DNA from: Mycogone perniciosa
Taxonomy: Eukaryota > Ascomycota > Sordariomycetes > Hypocreales > Hypocreaceae
Assembly: GCA_025331125.1 (NCBI GenBank)
Contig: JAOALB010000016.1
Span: 434,001-498,000, forward strand
Direction: 5' to 3'
DNA: 64,000 bases
In this document: positions 22,605-37,640 of the stretch, one piece after another
How the letters are laid out: each line of letters begins with the position of its first letter
How positions within the stretch are numbered: position 1 is the stretch's first letter
The notes under the pieces: model-generated
The model's database searches: none
What the model was told of the DNA's origin: nothing
What the model saw: the letters and a program-made list of their open reading frames with translations, nothing else
Position numbers and translations under genes: made by a program

Positions 22605-25600
22605 ATGCAAATGGTTGATGTCTCGCGGCAGAGGAGGTCGCTCCTAGGCGATGCGACTGTACTGGATCATCTGCCTTCCGAATTACTTGAGATTATCAAG
22701 GATCATTCGTCGACAAAGCTCTTTGATGCCGTTTCAGAGGCGGCACTCAGTCCGTCACTTACAGAGCAAATATTCGTGCATTTCGAAGATGTGTTTCCTG
22801 ACATCTGCGCACGATGGATTCTTAACGCAGGGAACGGATCACGGAAATTGCTAGTGGCCTCAGCAATTGCCAGGATTTTGCCATTCGCGCCATATCTTTC
22901 AACTTTTCTTCGATGCCCTGTCAAGGCCTCAGGTGCGGCGGAGCATGAGCCGTCCCTTCATCTATCTCTTCCAAAACTTCATGGTGCTTCGTCGGAAGTG
23001 GACGGGAGCGCCTTGTTGCAAGGCCTTTTGACTTATTGGAGACTTTTGAGTTTTGATTTGCGAACCTTCAGCTCTTTAATATCACCAGCTTACATGCAAG
23101 CTCTTTTCACACATGAGGATAAGGCCGTGAGGTATCTGGCAATCCGAATTTTCTGCCAGCTGTTTCACGCATCCGACCACAAACTTGAGACTCTCATTGA
23201 AGCACATCTCGGAAATAAAGATGCCATTATTGCGGATTTTGATGGTGTATCAGTGGACTATGGCTTCTTGTCTCTACACGAACGTGCTCGTGCCAAGAAG
23301 GTCCTCGCATTGCGCCAACAAGTAGAACGCAGCGATCAAGACTCTGAAAGCAAGCCGTGCCTTCAAACCCTTACCCCGTATGTTGTCTCATATGGCGATA
23401 TAATCCTCCCACGACCATCTGTACCAGTGAGCGACCCATCAAGTCTTGTAATGACTGCGACAACTACGAGGAATTTGGAGCAATTGGCTGCAATGCTTCG
23501 CAACCCTGAGCCAATACTTCTCCACGGATTGTCAGGTGTTGGCAAAACTGCACTGGTTCATGAGATTGCCAAACAGCTAGGCATGTATTCAAGTATGGTG
23601 ACTCTGCATTTAAACGAACAGACGGATGCAAAGATGCTTATCGGACTCTACTCGACGGACTCGAAACCTGGAAGCTTCTCATGGCGCCCCGGTGTGTTGA
23701 CCACTGCAGTTAAGGAAGGGAGATGGGTCTTAGTGGAGGATCTTGATCGAGCCCCTACTGAGGTTCTCAGCACATTTCTCCCTCTTATTGAACGGAATGA
23801 ATTGCTCATACCTAGCCACGGAGAGAGAATACGCGCTGCTAATAGCTTCCGCCTTTTCGCGACAGTCAGAACATCCAGGGGTATGAACGGCCGAGAAAAC
23901 CTGCCAAGCATTGTGGGAATGCGTTTCTGGCAATCTCTATATACCGAGTCTCTAGCTCAACCAGAACTGGAGGAGGTTGTACTGCAGACGTATCCTATGC
24001 TGCGAAAGTTCCTTCCTGGCATTCTTGCAGTCTATGCCCGTTTAACACGCCTAAGTAGCAACCCAGGTCTTCTGTCTCGCGGCCGGGCGCTTATGGATCG
24101 ACAAATGAGCCTGAGAGATCTTCTCAAGTGGTGCCGACGATTACGAGAGTGTCTCCTTGCGTCAGGGTCAACATCTGGGGAAGAACCTATCACTGAGACT
24201 ACGCGTGACTGGATGTTCATGGAAGCTGTCGATTGTTTCGTGGGCAGCTGCCCAGATGATGAACTCAGTAAACAGCTGGTCTATGCAATTGCTGAAGAGA
24301 TGCATTTGTCCAAAGAACGTGCAGATCATTACCTGACTGCCAATATACCCCCTTTGGAAGACAATGATACTCAGTTCAGCATCGGACGAGCTCAACTTCG
24401 GAAAAAGAAACTCTCCCACCGGCTACAGAAATCGAAGCGACCATTCGCCAGCACCTCTCACGCCAAGAAACTCCTGGAACAGATTGCTGTGGCAGTCAAA
24501 CTCAATGAGCCGGTACTCCTGGTTGGAGAAACTGGAATAGGAAAAACTACAGTCGTCCAGCAATTGGCAGAATCGCTCGGTCACAAGCTTATCGCCGTGA
24601 ACCTTTCTCAGCAGAGTGAAGTTGGAGACCTACTCGGCGGCTTCAAGCCGGTGAACGTTCGAAGCCTGGCCGTTCCCTTGAAGGAAGAGTTTGAGGACCT
24701 CTTCGCCTCGACCGGAATTTCCGCATCCAAGAACCAAAAATATCTTGAGCAAGCTGGCAAATGTTTTGCCAAGGGACAATGGTCAAAGCTGTCCAAACTG
24801 TGGAAAGAGGCGCCAAAAATGTTCCTAAAGATTGTATCTGAGTTGGAGCGGGCTCACTCAGAACAAGTTGAAGCAAGGAATGGAGATATGCAACCGACAA
24901 AGAGACGCAAGACTCAATCGAAACTGCAGACACTGTTAGAACTCAAGCCTCGATGGGATTTGTTCGCCCGCAACCTCGACCAGTTTGATGTCCAAATCTC
25001 GGGAGGATCCAGCAACTTTGCCTTCTCATTTGTGGAAGGCAATTTGGTGAAAGCTGTGCGAAATGGTGATTGGGTGCTTTTGGATGAAATCAACCTTGCC
25101 TCACCTGACACCCTGGAAAGCATCGCGGATCTCTTAACAGGACCTAATGAGAGACCTTCGATATTACTCTCTGAAACTGGAGAGATTGAGAAGATCGTGG
25201 CGCACCCTAACTTCCGCATATTTGGCGCCATGAATCCGGCCACTGACATTGGAAAGAGGGATCTGCCTATTGGCATCAGGTCAAGGTTCACAGAGCTCTA
25301 TGTGAAGAGTCCAGACAAGGACTTGAAAGACCTTCTCACAATCATTAAGACATATCTCGGAAACGGCAGCAGTAAGAATGACCAGGCTGCTGACGATATC
25401 GCACGCCTATATCTCAACACGAAGCGCATGGCAGAGGAGAAGCGACTTGTTGACGGTGCAAATGAAGTTCCCCACTTCAGTCTTCGGACAATAACCCGTG
25501 TGTTGAGCTATGTTAATATGATATCCCCCTTCTATGGTGTGCGGCGAGCATTGTATGAAGGATTCTCAATGGGATTTTTGACGTTGCTGGATCGCGATTC

Positions 25601-28600
25601 CGAAAAGATGTTGCTGCCAATTATCTACCACCACCTTCTCGATAAGCATGGAAACCCACAAGCACTTCTATCGCAGCCACCGAAGCACCCCAACGATGGC
25701 AGGGAGTATGTCAAGTTCCAGAACCAGAGCCGAGATCGGCAATACTGGTTGTTTCAAGGCGAGCAAACCCCAATCCAACGAGAGGACTACATCATTACAC
25801 CTTATGTGGAGAGAAACCTTCTCAACCTGGTCAGAGCAACTTCGACGAGACGCTTTCCCATCCTCATTCAAGGACCTACATCTGCAGGCAAGACAAGTAT
25901 GATCGAGTACCTGGCCAACTTTACTGGCAACAAGTTCGTTCGAATCAATAATCACGAACACACGGATCTTCAGGAGTATCTAGGCACTTATGTTTCCGGA
26001 ACAGATGGGAAGCTGCGTTTCCAAGAGGGTCTTCTTGTGCAGGCAATGCGACAAGGTCACTGGATAGTTCTCGACGAGTTGAATTTGGCGCCGACGGATG
26101 TCCTTGAGGCGCTCAACCGATTACTAGATGACAACCGTGAGCTATTGATCCCGGAGACACAAGAAGTTGTCAAACCCCATGAAAACTTCATTCTCTTCGC
26201 TACCCAGAATCCTCCCGGTCTCTATGGTGGTAGAAAGGTGTTGTCCAGAGCGTTCCGAAACAGATTCCTTGAATTGCATTTCGATGACATACCAGAGGAT
26301 GAACTGGAGTATATCCTTCAACAACGCAGCCGCAACACTTCACCTCCCGACTGCAGACGAATCGTCACTGTCTACAAAGAACTATCTCGTCTCCGCCAAA
26401 CTAGCCGACTCTTTGAGCAAAAAGACAGTTTCGCGACGCTCCGAGACTTGTTCCGATGGGCTCTGAGAGACGCCGACACTCGTGAAGAAATTGCAGCACA
26501 TGGCTTCATGTTGCTGGCAGAGAGAGTTCGCGACGAAGAGGAAAGACTTGCCGTCAAGGAAGTCATTGAGAAGGTCTTCAAGGTCAAGCTTAATCCCCAG
26601 GACCTTTATTCTGCAGAGATAGCCCCGGAACTTCAGCATTTTACGCGTCGATCAAATGCTCAAGGCGTTGTTTGGACTCATGCTATGAGACGTTTGTATG
26701 TGCTAGTATCTCGAGCTCTCCGAAACAATGAACCAGTTCTCTTAGTTGGTGAGACAGGATGTGGCAAAACAACTGTGGTTCAGCTGTTGGCCGAAGCTTT
26801 GGGAAAGCAGCTACACATTGTCAATGCGCACCAGAACACTGAGACCGGAGATTTGATAGGCTCTCAACGGCCTGTCCGAAACCGAGGCGCCATTCTCGAG
26901 GCACTAGATGTGGACGTCACTAATATCTTGGGACAAGGTGGCCTTGACACATCCGGCTCTGCCGTAGATAGGTTGGAAAGATACAAGGCACTCGACACGT
27001 CTGTTCTTGAGATGATTCCCGTAGACATTCGAGAGAGGATTGCATCGAATGAGACGAGGAGCAAAGCGTTATTCGAATGGTCAGACGGTGCACTTGTGGA
27101 AGCTATGCGAGGAGGCCACTTCTTCCTCCTTGACGAAATATCCCTAGCTGACGATTCCGTTTTGGAGAGACTGAACTCTGTTCTTGAACCACAGCGAACT
27201 CTTCTTCTGGCTGAAAAGGGGGTCGATAATTCCTTTGTCACGGGGACTGATGGCTATCAGTTCTTCGCAACCATGAACCCTGGTGGCGATTTTGGCAAGA
27301 AAGAACTTTCTCCAGCCTTGCGGAACCGTTTCACTGAAATATGGGTACCGCCCCTGTCTGAAAGTGACGATGTTTACGATATTGTACGAACAAAACTCCA
27401 CGACGGCGCCAAGGATTACGTGGAAGTGGTGGTTCAGTTTGCCCTGTGGTTTGGCAGGACATTTCGGCCAATGGCTACTGCGCCTTTCTCTGTTCGAGAG
27501 GTTCTTGCATGGGTTCAGTTCATCAATGCGTTCCCGGCCAATGATCCAGTCGCCTCTATAGTACACGGAGCTGCAGCCATATTCATCGACAGTCTCGGTG
27601 CTAATCCATCGGCTATTCTAGCTACAGATGCCAATGCAATCGACCAACAGAGACAAGACTGTTTGAAGAAATTGGGGGAACTTATCGGCCAAGACGTTTC
27701 CGTAATTTACCAAACGCAACCTGAACTTGCGATGAGCGACGCTTTCTTAACAATAGGAACATTCAGCACACCGCGGACGACAGCGGCTTCTACTGTGTCC
27801 AGTTTCGCCTTCCATGCACCAACCACGCGTCTCAATGCTATGAGAGTGGTTCGCGCTATGCAAACGAACAAGCCAATCCTGCTGGAAGGTAGTCCAGGCG
27901 TCGGGAAAACTTCCTTGGTTGTTGCTTTATCTCAAGCATGCGGACGACCGTTGACAAGAATAAACCTCTCAGACCAAACTGATTTGATGGATCTTTTCGG
28001 AACGGATGTGCCTGTCGAGGGCGAAGAAGCAGGCAATTTTGCATGGAGGGACGCACCATTCTTACAAGCAATGCAGAAGGGCGAGTGGGTTCTTCTCGAT
28101 GAAATGAATCTTGCTTCACAATCAGTCTTGGAGGGTCTAAACGCCTGTTTGGACCATCGTGGTGAGGTTTACATCTCTGAACTCGACCAGGTTTTCAAGC
28201 GTCATCCCGACTTCCGTCTCTTTGCGGCCCAAAATCCCCATCATCAGGGAGGAGGTCGCAAAGGTCTTCCGAGTTCCTTTGTCAATCGATTCATTGTTGT
28301 CTATGCTGATGTCTTCAAAGACGACGACCTCAAACTGATTGCGAGTCACAGCTTTCCTCTTCTATCTGATGAAGTGGTAAGCTCACTTATCCAGTTCGTG
28401 TCCCAGATCGAGCATCATCTGCTTGTTGAAAAGTCCTTTGGCGCACAAGGTGGCCCCTGGGAGTTCAATCTTCGAGATGTTCTCAGGTGGTTGAACCTGC
28501 TTAGCTCATCTGATTCTCTTCTCCAAAGTCGACATGTTGAAGACTTCCTTGATATTGTTGTCAGGCAACGTTTCCGCACGGAAAATGATCGCGCAGAGGT

Positions 28601-31600
28601 TGACAGGCTCTTTCGCCAAATCGTGGGAACACAACCTCAAACTCGCCATTTCTATTATGACATTAGTTCCAGATTTGGCCAAGTCGGCCTGGCTCTTCTG
28701 AATAGAGACTTGAACTCGCAACCGGAAAGACTTCCCAGCATTGACATAGTGTCTAGGCTCCCGGAGCTTGAGTCTATGATGCTCTGTGTGAAGCAGAATA
28801 TTCCCTGCATTCTTAGTAGCCCTTCTGGGTATGGTAAGTCGGTTCTTTTGGAGTATGTCGCAGCGTTGGCCGGAAAACCGCTTGTGGTGTTCCCAATGAA
28901 TGCAGATATTGATACAATGGATCTCGTGGGTGGCTTTGAACAAGCAGACCCCTTGCGGGAAATCAACGCGACACTGCGGAACCTCCGCGAGTTCCTGCAA
29001 GTCTCCATCATGTCTCTTGTCCCGTCCCAAGCACCAGATGAAGTCCTGCAATTATTACATCAGCTCGATGAGTACAATGGAGATAACGACAGTATTGCTG
29101 CCATTCGTTCCTCTATCGAATCTCTACTCACCCAAGTGGCCGAAGACTCGGAGGCGGCTGTCGCCCTCTCTAAAGCCCTTGTGACACTTCAAAGTCCCCT
29201 TGTGCTGGCGAACCCGCGCTTCGAATGGTTGGATGGCGTGATCGTCAAAGCTCTAGAAGCCGGCCAGTGGCTTGTCCTAGACAATGCAAACATGTGCAAT
29301 GCCTCTGTTCTGGACAGATTGAACTCCCTACTTGAACCCAATGGATTTCTCAGCATCAATGAGCACTGTGGCCCTGGAGGAGAGCCCCGGATTGTCCGAC
29401 CTCATCCCGAATTCCGTATCTTCTTAACAATGGACCCACGATACGGTGAGCTCTCGCGTGCAATGAGAAATCGTGCTATCGAGATTCATATGCATACCCC
29501 ACCTCCGGTCATGGAAAGGTGCCTTGGCAAGATAGCGGATGTGGAGAGCTCCCTCCAACGGTATCTAAAGTCTACTGAATATTCTGAGTCTCTCTTATCC
29601 GAAGGTGTGCCTGTTGAGGCTTGTCAAGTGTCTTTGGAAAACCTGTCAGTTCAGGATGTTACCCTTCTGCCACGATTCGCAAGTGTACTCTCGAGTGATG
29701 ATACATTGTACTCAAAACTAGTGCAAGAACTCCTCCACTTTCTCCAGTCTTCTGCTGGGTCAAATATTCTACCAGGGCTCATGAAGTTGTACTCAAAGCT
29801 TCCCGGTGCCTCTTCAACGGGGCTGTCGAATGCTCAGGTAGGCAATTCAATTACCTCCTTCTCCAAAATGACGATAGCTAATGTTATCTTAGCCGCTTCA
29901 CCCCCTTAACAATTTCACCGCCAGCAAAACACTTCCCTCTGCGGATGAAGCAAAATGGAACGCCACCTGCTACGAAACCTATCGCCACGTAAATTTTATC
30001 CAGGAGACCCTCGATGGACAACGAGGTCAAGCTCGGGCAGCAAAATTGGTTTCCTTGAACCGACTTCAGAGATCACTTATCAGTGACCGTGTGGCTGCAG
30101 TATCCAAAGACTCTACTGTAAAATTGGCGGCGTTCATTTCCTCGATATTGGCTGGCATTCGTCAGTATCTTAGCTCCGACTTGTCAGTCTTTGACGATTG
30201 GGAGGTAAGCATATTAAACTCCGCTGGGTACTCGAACGACGCGACTAATCATATTTAGGAACGCACACAACTTCTCAGAGCCATTGGATGTTACCTTGAT
30301 CGCACTGTTACACTTGCCACAAGGGGAGAGTTTGACGAAGCAATTTTTCAGGCTCATCTAGCTCAAGGCACAGCACTCTTGAGGAAACAGCTCGCAACAG
30401 CAGAGTCTAGTAACAACCGTGATTTCGCATCCTATGTCCTGCAACGGCTACAAGATGACTTCACTAGTGGATTCAAGCTGAGCACAGGCCTGAGTATGGA
30501 AATATTGTGGAATGCATTAAGGCCGATTCCGATACTAAACAAATCTGTTCTTGACCGATCCCTTGATCTCGATCGATTGGGTATCAGGTTTGACAACCTC
30601 CGATGGAAAGCTGGCGCCTCTATCTTAGACTTGTCTAAGGCCCAACAGACGCTAGAGCAAGCATATAAGATCGTCCGGGGTGGTGTAATCAGCGCTGACG
30701 GGCTAGTGAAAGACCTCACTGCCGGAATTGAGTCCCTCGAAACCCGCATTGGAGACGAGGAATTTGACTTACAGCCATTCCTTACCAACGAGTTTGAGGC
30801 TCTGAGACAATTTGCTATACTGCGTACCATTGCTTCCGGGGCTGCATTGGACAGTGGAACTCCCGACCTCTCCATATTGTCTAATGTTCCAACCAAAGCA
30901 AGACTAACCCTCGCGTGTGTTAGCGGACAAGCAGCACTTCTTCAGTCCGTGGATTACTTGGCCCATCAAGGTCAATATTTATGGGACGGAAAGCTTACAG
31001 CTTCGTTGTGGCAAAAGCTACAGACACTGGGAGGGGTCAGTCTTGGCTCCCTCTCGTTGCTTGATGTAGAGCTGCCAGCGTTAGGGCGACATGTTTCTTC
31101 ATTGTCTGCTGAGATTGCCGCGGATCCACTCTTGAAGCTGAACGATGTCCTTTGGCAACTGCTGCTTGAAGTTTTTGGCGCTCATGGCCCGCATCTCAAG
31201 GATGCTGTCATCAAAGCATCCCTCCATGTCCAGGGGCAGTTCGAGTCGATCTCCAAATTCTCCGAGGCTATATTGGATATTCGCCTCTTTGACGACTTGG
31301 TCCAAATCCTTGACCCATCGCATCTTAAACAAATAGCTTTGAACCATTTGATTCCGTCCATAGCTGCATTGTTGGTTGCAAAGAACGACGCTAGCCGCAA
31401 GACATACTTCTCTGCCCTGGCTTGGACTCATTTCAGCATTGGTGCTCTGAAGCTTTACGTCCCAGATCGTGTTTTTGACCCTCAGCTCCGCCCAATGATG
31501 GAGAGAGAATACTTCCAAGAGCTTCAAAGTCGACTGACTGACAAGATATCAGCTTTGGTCGCATTTGAGAGCAAGTTCACTGGTCAGAACACAAATGAAC

Positions 31601-34600
31601 GCATTGAATTACTCAATCAGGAGCTTTTTAAGCTTGGGCCTTTGCCTGAAGAAGTTCAGCCTGTGTTCAGACCGGAATTTTCGGAGCTCAATCGACTTCA
31701 TGCCGAGTTTTCTAATGTGCTGAAAGCCGTCACTGGGCCAAGCTTGCAATCAGCACTCCAGTCGCCACAATCCCGCTCTACCGATGGTGATGAAGGGTTG
31801 GCATTAGTCAAAGAAAATGTTACGCGGCTCCTTGATCGCCTATCTGCTCGATTTGAGGCATATCAAGATATGACAAGACCTGCCGCGAACCTTTTACAGT
31901 GTCTTCTTGTCGGATTGTCGCTACATGATGCAGCGACTGCAACCCATCTCACGCCCTCCACGGAGAACCTCCTTCAAGTTATACCCTTCCTTGGAGGCTC
32001 AACTTGGGATGTTGTTTCTCAAAACACTTCCGAGAAGAGCTTCGAGTTCCTCAGCCTTATACACACTGCCGTAGCTGTCGAAGGATATGAGTATCTCCAG
32101 CTCCGTGTACGCGAGTCCATCTTCGAGTGTTTCCACAGCTTCTATGATGATTGGAAGAAAAAGCTTGAGGCCGATCGCAAGGCGGAGGAGGCGAAGGGTA
32201 GCCTCTACCGGTTCCGTGGCTCTTTTGAGGATGAAGAGGAAATCAACGAGCAGGAGTTCAATGAGCTCTTCCCTACCTATGACGAAGACGCGGATACTAG
32301 TCGTCCAAGTCACGGGAAGGACCTGGTCCGCAATATGTCTGTAAAAGTCGCAGAAGCGCACAAACGATTGTTCCTCAACAAGGATGATCCAACCATCGCC
32401 ATTCAAGACCTGTGCAAGGCTATGGGTAACCGGATTACGAACGAGACCAAAGACCATGCCAACATTGATCGTGAGCTCAACAACAAGATGCTTGCAAGCA
32501 CAATGCTTCTTCTCGATGATAAACTCAAGAGCCTGCAACCTGTGGCGATGGATAAATCATACAATTTCTACACGGATGCAAATTTGCCAGAAGCGCGACA
32601 GCTTGTTATTCTCATCAACAAAATTAAGGCCCGATTCCGAGAGCTGCAGCTTGTGGATGAAATAGGACATATGCAGCCCTTGGCGGATGTTATTCAGTCA
32701 TGCAACAAAGTGCTTGAGCTTGTACATGAGGACCCCTTGGCCAAAATCTTACCAAAGGTGGAACAGCTTCATGCACATGTGTATGAATGGCAATTCGGTG
32801 GATGGGCAAGCAAGATCTATGCCGTTCTCTCTCTCCACAACGCACTCACCGACACCATCATTCGCTGGCGTCGGTTGGAGTTGTCGACATGGGCCAATCT
32901 GTTTGACATGGAGCAAAAGAAGTGTCAAGAAGACGCGTACTCTTGGTGGTTTATTGCCTACCAAGTAGTCATTGCAGTTCCTCTCTCCATGGTGGATTCT
33001 CAGTCTGAACTACAGCAATATGCCGTCGCTCTCATCCAAAACCTAGAGCTTTATTTCTCAACCTCCATTGTTGGTCAATTCAGGACCCGCGCCGCCCTTC
33101 TAAGGCAGTTGCAAAGCCACCTTCAGCTTCTGACCAAAGATTACCCAACGCTTACGGTCATCTATCATGCTGTTTCAAACTTCATCTTTTACTTCTCCCG
33201 ATATGAAAAGACTGTCGATGAGGCCATTCAGAGAGGACGAGCCTCCCTTGAGAAGAAGATGAAAGATGTTCTGCTTGTAGCCAGCTGGAAGGATACCAAC
33301 ATCAATGCTCTCCGAGAAAGCGCGAAAAAATCGCATCTGAAGCTATTCAGAATCGTCAGAAAATTCCGTGGAATACTTGGACAAGAGATGAAAATCCTCA
33401 TTGCACAGGGTCTTCCAGACGAGGAAATCACCCAAAGCACGCAAGAGGCTCACCAAATTGCGGCGGTTAATGTACCGAATTCTGCTTTCGCGTCGTTGAA
33501 TGAGACACTGCCTGGGTGGCTGGATAATCACAAACGTCTGAGCAACGTTTCGAAGACAGTTTTGGTGATGAAAAAGATTGCGGATAGCCCCGAAATGACC
33601 ATTAATGTGGCGCAAACCCTGGACGAATATCTCTCCAGCCTTGAATCGTCGATGGCAGAGCTAAAGAAAGAGACCCCATCGACCTTGACCGATGACAACA
33701 AAGAGGAAGTCAAGCATTTGAAGACGAGAAAACGTAAGCTCTTTGCGGATACGCTGCGTGACCTACGAAACATGGGCTTGCGATACAACCTTGGACAAGA
33801 CAAGCTGTCTGAACAGGAGTCACTATCCGTTGTCCTCGCATCAGTGACTCCATTTGGTTTCTCTAATTCGTCCGCACTAAATGAGGCAGAATATCACTTC
33901 CACAAGATCCTTGACCTCGCACCAAAGGCAAGGACTGCTGCACGCGAGCATTCGGAAGATCTGACTGGGGCCGAGGTCGCACGCAGTGTTGGCTTCGTCG
34001 AGGGCTTGATCCAATTTGCCCTCTCTCAACGAAGCAGCCTTTCCAGTGTCTCAGAGTCCTTCTGGTCACTGCAGAAGGTCATCCGTCAGTTCCAAGAGCT
34101 AGGTAATTTCCAAAAACTGGGCAATCTCACTTGGCGTCAAAGAAGCAGCAATTGGCCTCGAATGCTACCTTGGGCTGTTCAGGGGCTAACATTTGTCACC
34201 AATTTGTTGCATGTACACGGGAAGTTGGGCCAATGTGACCACAGTCCCCTCATCCAGAAGTTTCAATCATGGATGAACAAGCTTGAAACGCATTCAGGGA
34301 AGCTACATGATTTGGCGAAGCTTCCTGTGCAGTTGACATCTAATGCGCATGATAAACTTGAAGCGGAGTTATGCCAAGACTTGGAGGCTTTGCAGGCAAC
34401 AGTTGAGGAGACCATTCGGGACAACCCCAACCTTGAATTTATTCTTCAGCAACTTCGTGTGTGGGGCTATATCCCTGGAGAACAACTGGAGACACAGGCC
34501 TCTTCGACAAACCTGTTGGCTTTCACAGAATCCGTATCTACGCTATGCGATACCGTTCTTGTGGCCGTTGAAAGTGCCAAGAAGGCAGGGAAGGATATTC

Positions 34601-37509
34601 CAAGGAAAGAAGATGATGCAGGGTGGCTGAAGAAACAAAATGACGCCTTTTTTGTCATGATCAACCAACTACATATGAAGAATGTCGAGAAAGGTGTTGA
34701 ACAGTGCATTCGTACACTGCAGAAGGTTGACCTCAGCCAGCCACAGATAAGTACGTCGGCAATGAGTGTCATTGCTGTTGCATCTCCCATTCTTAGTCAG
34801 TTTTCAGCACTTTGCGAACAGTCTATCATAACAGGCCTGAACATCCATCGTGCTACGGTACGAATGACATATGGCATGACAAAGGCTTTCACACAGATCG
34901 CTTCGCAAGGTTTCTGTACACCACAAGAGAAATCCGACGAGAAATCTGGGGATTCAGGCAAACTTGAGGCTGGTACAGGTCTCGGAGATGGCGAAGGTGC
35001 TGAGGACATTAGCAAAGATATTCAACCTGATGAGGACCTCTCTGAGCTGGCGCAAGAAGCTAATCAGGAGAAGAATGGAGAGATGGAAGACGAGAAGGAT
35101 GCTGTAGACATGGCAGACGAAGAGCTCGAGGGCGACATGGGTAGCGTCGATGGCGCTGATGATGAGGAAGAAGGCTCGCAAAAGGGAGATGAGGAAGAAG
35201 AGGAGAACGCAATGGATGAGGAGGCCGGAGATGTGGATGATCTGGACCCCACTGCTGTCGATGAGAAGATGTGGGACGGGGATGATGACAAGGCTGAGAA
35301 GGACCAAGAGGGGGATAAGGCCAAGGGCCAGAAGCAAGATGACGAGCAAATGGCCACCGAGGGAGACGCGAAACCAGATGAAGGAGAGCAGGACCAGGAG
35401 CCGGAGGCTAACAAAGCTGACGAGCCTGAAACTGAGGATGCAGGTCCCGAAGAAGAGGATGTGCAAGCACAGGAGGAGCTGAACCGGCAGGACCAGACAG
35501 TGCAAGAGAACGACGCCTTGGAACTCCCGGAGGATCTCGATATGAATCTTGATGAGCAAGATGCCGCAGGTTCAGACGATGAGGATATGGACCTTATGTC
35601 GGACATCGAAGAGAACAACGAGCAAGAGGAGGAGCAGCAGCCAGATGCCCAATCCGTCGATGATGAGGAAATGGATCAGGCTGCTGCGCAGCAGTTAGAG
35701 GAGGAGGCAGTGGCTGATGAGGAAATTAGTGACACGGAGGAGGTCGACGACAAAGTTGGCGCTGATGAGGTCCAGGATGAAGTAGATGCTGATGAGGAGG
35801 ACCAAAACGAAGAGCAACCTGAGGAGCAAGCAGAGCAGCAACATCCAAAGCAGGACAATGCCACAGCGGATACTGAGAATGCGGCACCTAGCGACGTCAA
35901 GAGCTCCGGACAAGATCAGAACGCCGATTCTATGGAACTTGATGACCAATTCCAGGCCAGCGCCGCGCAGCAAGAAGATGGCGAAATGGGTGAGGGCGCA
36001 GCTGACCAGGACACAAGTGCTGGAAATAAGGGAGCGACTTCACGATCAAAGGAACCCGTCGACAAGCCAGAACAAGATGGCGACGCACCAGAGGATGCTC
36101 GTAGTGACCCTTTCAAGAAGCTGGGCGATGCTCTCGAGAAGTGGCATCGTCAGCAGCTGGACATCAAAGATGCCAATCCTGATGAGCCCAAACAACAGCA
36201 GGGACAAGAGAAGTCTGAGGATGAGCAGGGCAGACGTGAATTCCAGCATCTCCAGGACGACGACGATGCCGAAGATACGCAAGCACTGGGCAAAGCAGAC
36301 AATGAAGAAGCGCAGCCTCTGGATGAAGCGATGGCAATAGACGAGGAGAAACAAGACCCATCCAGCCGCGTAATGAATGAGGATGGTGACGAACCCGCTG
36401 ATCAAAAGCCTGACGAGATGGATCTCAACGAGCCAGCAGAAGACAAGGACGTTGGTTCAAATGATATGGATGATAGCCGAACTGGCGTCAAGACCAGACA
36501 AGGCAATTTCAACAGGGAGGCTTCGCCTTCGGAGCAAGAGACGCAAAAAGCCAACGATGAGGAAGAGGAGTCAATCGAGGATGCATCAGCACAATTGTCA
36601 ACGACTCATCTTTGGGATGACCAACGACCACTCCGGGACTTCACAGAGTGTCTACAGCAGTGGACTGAGTTCCAAACAAAATCCCACAGCCTATCACTAT
36701 CGCTGACGTCTCAACTGCGACTGATCCTTACCCCATCGCAGTCGACCAAGCTGTCTGGTTCGTTCCGCACAGGAAAACGGCTTAACATCAAGCGCATTAT
36801 CCCTTACATCGCCTCGAGCTACAAGCGTGACAAGATCTGGATGCGCCGCAGCATTCCCACCAAGCGGACCTACCAGATCATGCTCTGCGTCGATGACAGC
36901 AAGAGTATGGGAGAGTCGTCATCTGGAACTTTGGCCATGGAGTCTCTGGTTATGGTGTCCCGATCTCTTACGATGCTCGAGGCTGGTCAAGTTGGAGTCT
37001 TGGGATTCGGAAGCGATGTGTTTACAGCGCATCAACTTACAGATCCGTTTGCATCAGACGCTGGAGCCAAGGCGCTGCAGAAGTTCACGTTCTCTCAAGA
37101 TCGAACGGACATTGCGTTGCTGATCCGAAGGACAATTGATACGTTCCGGACTGCTCGTCAACAATCCAGCGGAGGCTCTGACCTTTGGCAACTCGCATTG
37201 ATCCTCTCAGATGGTCTCACGCCGTCTTCTGCTCACGACTCCATCCGACGGCTACTGCGTGAGGCTATGGAGGAACGGATCATGATTGTGTTTATCATCA
37301 TGGATGACACGGGGAAGAAGAAAGGAGACAGCGTGCTTGAGCTCAAGGAAGCCAAGTTTGTAAATGAAGGCGGAGAGAGCAAGGTTGTGATTGAGCGATA
37401 TCTGGATACGTTCCCGTTCCAGTACTACTTGATTATGCACAATTTGGATGAGTTGCCGAGCGCATTGGCAGGGCTATTGAGGACATGGTTTGCGGAGGTT
37501 AGTGCTTGA
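22605..37509 (+). CDS. MDN1: Midasin, giant AAA+ ATPase of 60S ribosome assembly
   Basis: Dynein-like AAA+ machine (yeast Rea1/Mdn1) that strips assembly factors such as Ytm1 and Rsa4 from pre-60S particles in nucleolus and nucleoplasm. Exons 22605-29837, 29893-30204 and 30259-37509 give 4931 residues, the usual family size. Six AAA modules are shown by Walker A motifs at residues 308-315 (GLSGVGKT), 641-648 (GETGIGKT), 1090-1097 (GPTSAGKT), 1382-1389 (GETGCGKT), 1762-1769 (GSPGVGKT) and 2072-2079 (SPSGYGKS, the divergent AAA6). Walker B motifs include LLDEINLA, VLDELNLA, LLDEISLA and LLDEMNLA. A long helical linker follows (about 2350-4070), then an Asp/Glu-rich low-complexity tail (about 4070-4630) and the C-terminal MIDAS domain with the metal-binding DDSKS motif at 4727-4731. 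Two introns sit close together after the AAA ring. Expression should follow ribosome demand. It shares its promoter with bL12m. Confidence 0.97.
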
Positions 37510-37556
37510 GAGTACGGTACGATGAATTGTTAGGAGAATATTTCTTTTTTTGGCGC

Positions 37557-37640
37557 TTCGCTTTTAGGGTTGCAAGATCAGTAGCGTGCAGCTGTGCCTA
37601 GCCCTCCCTGCATGCGATCGGAGTTTGTAGGAGATATTCA
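37557..37640. repeat. Diverged dispersed repeat, copy 1
   Basis: Shares GCTTTTA, AAGATCAG and CCTGCATG-GATCGGAG blocks, in the same order and spacing, with 38536-38612. Identity by eye is roughly 65-70 percent. No coding potential. Confidence 0.5.

Noticed and set aside
34954..35618. Antisense open frames in the midasin acidic tail
   Set aside because: Ser- and Leu-rich shadows created by GAG/GAT repeats on the other strand.
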